Shown here: piece after piece, positions 61,742 to 64,000 of the stretch | Position numbering within the stretch: position 1 is the stretch's first letter | Layout of the letters: every line of letters starts with the position of its first letter | NCBI GenBank assembly: GCA_019914995.1 | Contig: CM034126.1 | Location: 8,375,001-8,439,000, forward strand | Source of the DNA: Acanthochlamys bracteata | Taxonomy: Eukaryota; Streptophyta; Magnoliopsida; Pandanales; Velloziaceae | Direction: 5' to 3' | DNA length: 64,000 nucleotides | Made by a program: the position numbers and the translations under genes | The notes under the pieces: generated by a model | What the model saw: the letters and a program-made list of their open reading frames with translations, nothing else | Told to the model about the DNA's origin: nothing | The model's database searches: none

Positions 61742-62259
61742 CCGCTGTGTTTGGACGAAGGATTCGTAAAGAAAAACGTAAATTAGAAAGAAAGAAAAAA
61801 ATAAATAAATAAATAAAAATAAATTTTAATAGTATTTGAATAAATTAATAAAAAAAAAGAAGTAGAAAGATAAAAAAATAAAAATGTTTTTATATATGTA
61901 TTTTTTTGTAATAATTGAAAAAAATATGTAAATTATATAATTTTGTTTATCTTTGAGATGAAAATATTAAATCTTATTTTTTATTTTGTGCAAATAATAA
62001 AAAAATATTTTTTTTTTACGGTCAGTGTCATAAAAAATAAAAAATAGAGATGTTTCAAATTTAGTTCAATATCATTAACAAGAACGAAAGTGAGAACAGA
62101 ATGAGGAAAAAAAAAACAAAAAGCTATATATTTTTTTTCTTTCTCTCCTCCATTTTTTTTCCTTCCTAACAGTAATCTCTAATCCAAGCACGCAAAAAGA
62201 GGAGAATTATTTTTCCTTCTCCTTCCTTTCCTTTGTGTATCTGTATTTCAAACATAGCA
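61742..62259. mobile_element. Tourist-like (PIF/Harbinger) MITE
   Basis: 518 bp flanked by TTA (61739-61741 and 62260-62262). Ends CCGCTGTGTTTGGAC and (reverse complement) TGCTATGTTTGAAAT. The terminus GC-N-N-TGTTTGGA resembles that of the large Harbinger element at 23742-29687. Confidence 0.6.
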
Positions 62260-62300
62260 TTAGGGTCATTTCTCTTTATGGGCATTTTCTCTGATCGAGA

Positions 62301-62850
62301 GAGTGACGGCAATTCGAATTTCTGAGTCGATTTCCGATCGATCTATATAATAATCAGTTCAAAATTATTTAATTTTAATCTAACTTATTTATTTATATGG
62401 GTCAAAATTATCAATTATAATCTAATTTATTTATAATCGGGTCAACTCATTTAATAATTAGAATTATTAAAATAAAAATTATAAATATTAATTTTTACTA
62501 ATAATTTATAAAAATTATTAATTGTGATATATTTAAAAAAAAAGTATTAATTTTGACAAAATTTATAAATTAAATAAAAATTAGTTAAATTAAGATAAAT
62601 TAATATATATATATATATATAAACAAATTAAATTTAAAATTTTTGCTATTATTTTTTAATATTAAATAATATATACTATATAAATAGTTATACGGGTTAA
62701 ACGGATCAATTTTGAGTCAACTTGAACCCGATCCAAATCCGTTTAAAATTTTCAGATCGTTTTCGGGTCAACTTAATCTGACCTTTTCTAGTCAGTTTCG
62801 GATCAATTTCGGGTCGATTTTTTAGATCGGGTCAACATTTACCACCCTTA
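62301..62850. mobile_element. hAT-type MITE, diverged copy
   Basis: Same body as 12905-13383 and 63255-63848 (ATATAATAATC, AAATTATT, AAACGGATCAATTT and a TATATATATA run). Left end GAGTGACGGCAATT, right end ATTTACCACCCTTA. No target duplication is recognisable. Confidence 0.65.
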
Positions 62851-62939
62851 AATACTATACAGATGTTGAAAGGTAAAAAACGTAAATAGATTGACGTACG
62901 GAAACCAAACCAGATGAAACCTTTGTAAATTTAGAAGAT

Positions 62940-63140
62940 TTATAGAAATTATTATTGTTTATAAATCAAAATTTTCTAAAATAAAAAGTTTTAAAATATT
63001 TTAAAAAACAAATTTTATTTTTATATTAAAAAAAGTAATAATAAAATAATATGATATAAAATTTTATTATATTTTTTAAAATTTTAAATAAATCTATAAA
63101 AATTATAAAATACTTATTAAAAAATATGAAATGAATAGAA
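62940..63140. repeat. AT-rich MITE-like copy
   Basis: AT-rich palindromic body of the 43509-43915 family; boundaries approximate. Confidence 0.35.
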
Positions 63141-63254
63141 AATCTCCAAATGTTAAGTCAAAAGTTACATTAATTGGTATTTTCACGATTCCAAAATCAC
63201 TGCAGAGTCAATTTGTTGTTTGCCTAATGAGAAAAGAATTGGTTAATCCAAAAC

Positions 63255-63560
63255 TAAGGGTGGCAATATGAATTTATGGATCATTTTCGGATCGACCCAT
63301 ATAATAACCGGTCAAAATTGTTCAACCCTAATCCGACCTATTTATTTATATGGGTCAAAATTTTCAACCCTAATCCAACCTATTTATAATCGGATCAAAC
63401 TCGAGTCGACCCATTTAATAATTAAATTATTAAGTACAAATTATAAATATTAATTTTTAATAATAATATATATATAATTATTAATTATGATATATTTTAA
63501 AAAATATTAATTTTGACAAAATTATAAATTAAATTAAAATTAGTTAAAATTAAGATAAAT

Positions 63561-63600
<40 letters not shown>

Positions 63601-63848
63601 AATTAAATTTAAATTTTTTTCTATTGTTTTTTAATTATTAAGTAATATGTACTATATAAATAATTATACCGATTAAACGGGTCAATTTTTGGTTAATCCG
63701 AATCCGATCTGAACCCGTTTAAATTTTTTAGGTCATTTTCGGGTTGATCCGAAATTGATCCGAACCTGACTAAAGCTTGATCCGAATTCGACCTTTTCGG
63801 ATCGTTTTAGGGTCGGATTTCGGATCCGGTCAAAATTTGCCACCCCTA
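63255..63848. mobile_element. hAT-type MITE with perfect 8-bp target duplication
   Basis: 594 bp, ends TAAGGGTGGCAA and TTGCCACCCCTA, flanked by TCCAAAAC at 63247-63254 and again at 63849-63856. Contains a long (TA)n run at about 63564-63598. It fixes the boundaries of the family to which 12905-13383 and 62301-62850 belong. Confidence 0.88.
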
Positions 63849-64000
63849 TCCAAAACTTAGAAATAGAAACTTAAATTATTATTTTGAAATTTCACAAACA
63901 AATATTAGAATATTCAAAATTTTCGTTATCTGAAGATTCATGTGTAAAATTAACATAGTTATATGTGTTTAGGGTTGAATAATGAAACCCAAAGAATTTC

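Overview
This is a stretch of plant nuclear genome, most likely a non-grass monocot. The basis is intron-split genes with GT-AG junctions, a dense mixture of plant transposon classes (Ty1/copia, Ty3/gypsy chromovirus, CACTA, PIF/Harbinger, hAT-like MITEs), an AT-rich background, and a KORRIGAN cellulase whose wording is closer to the monocot form I remember than to the Arabidopsis one. No species call is possible from the sequence alone.

Four host genes can be traced exon by exon. (1) A glycerol-3-phosphate acyltransferase of the cutin/suberin type (minus strand, 17476-19599, two exons, 507 aa). (2) A KORRIGAN-type membrane-anchored GH9 endo-1,4-beta-glucanase (minus, 31670-35142, six exons) that carries a one-base insertion in its last exon, ahead of the catalytic Glu. 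(3) A single-exon secreted glycine-rich protein (plus, 47045-47734). (4) A DDR4-like DDT-domain protein (minus, 51617-61130, twelve exons, 686 aa, open throughout), expected to belong to an ISWI chromatin-remodelling complex. The first three all relate to the cell wall or extracellular surface.

The rest is mostly transposon. 1-1509 is the 3' part of an LTR. 3973-9209 is a complete but dead minus-strand copia element with perfect 5-bp target duplications. 9.8-13.6 kb is a patchwork of a duplicated segment, a solo LTR, a second copia fragment and an hAT-type MITE. 13679-17420 is a CACTA element that carries a decayed piece of the DNA polymerase epsilon catalytic-subunit gene. 20354-22361 is a solo LTR. 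22858-30680 is a gypsy chromovirus interrupted by a 5.9-kb PIF/Harbinger element (23742-29687) with both of its own genes and, on the opposite strand, a captured Raf-like protein-kinase fragment. 36.7-42.9 kb is another LTR remnant next to a second CACTA element with transposase remnants. 43-46 kb holds MITEs and a decayed MCM3 N-terminal fragment. 48.5-51 kb and 61.7-64 kb are MITE-rich.

The most notable theme is gene-fragment capture: pieces of POLE, a Raf-like kinase and MCM3 lie in or among DNA transposons. I did not find evidence of a wholly new biological system.
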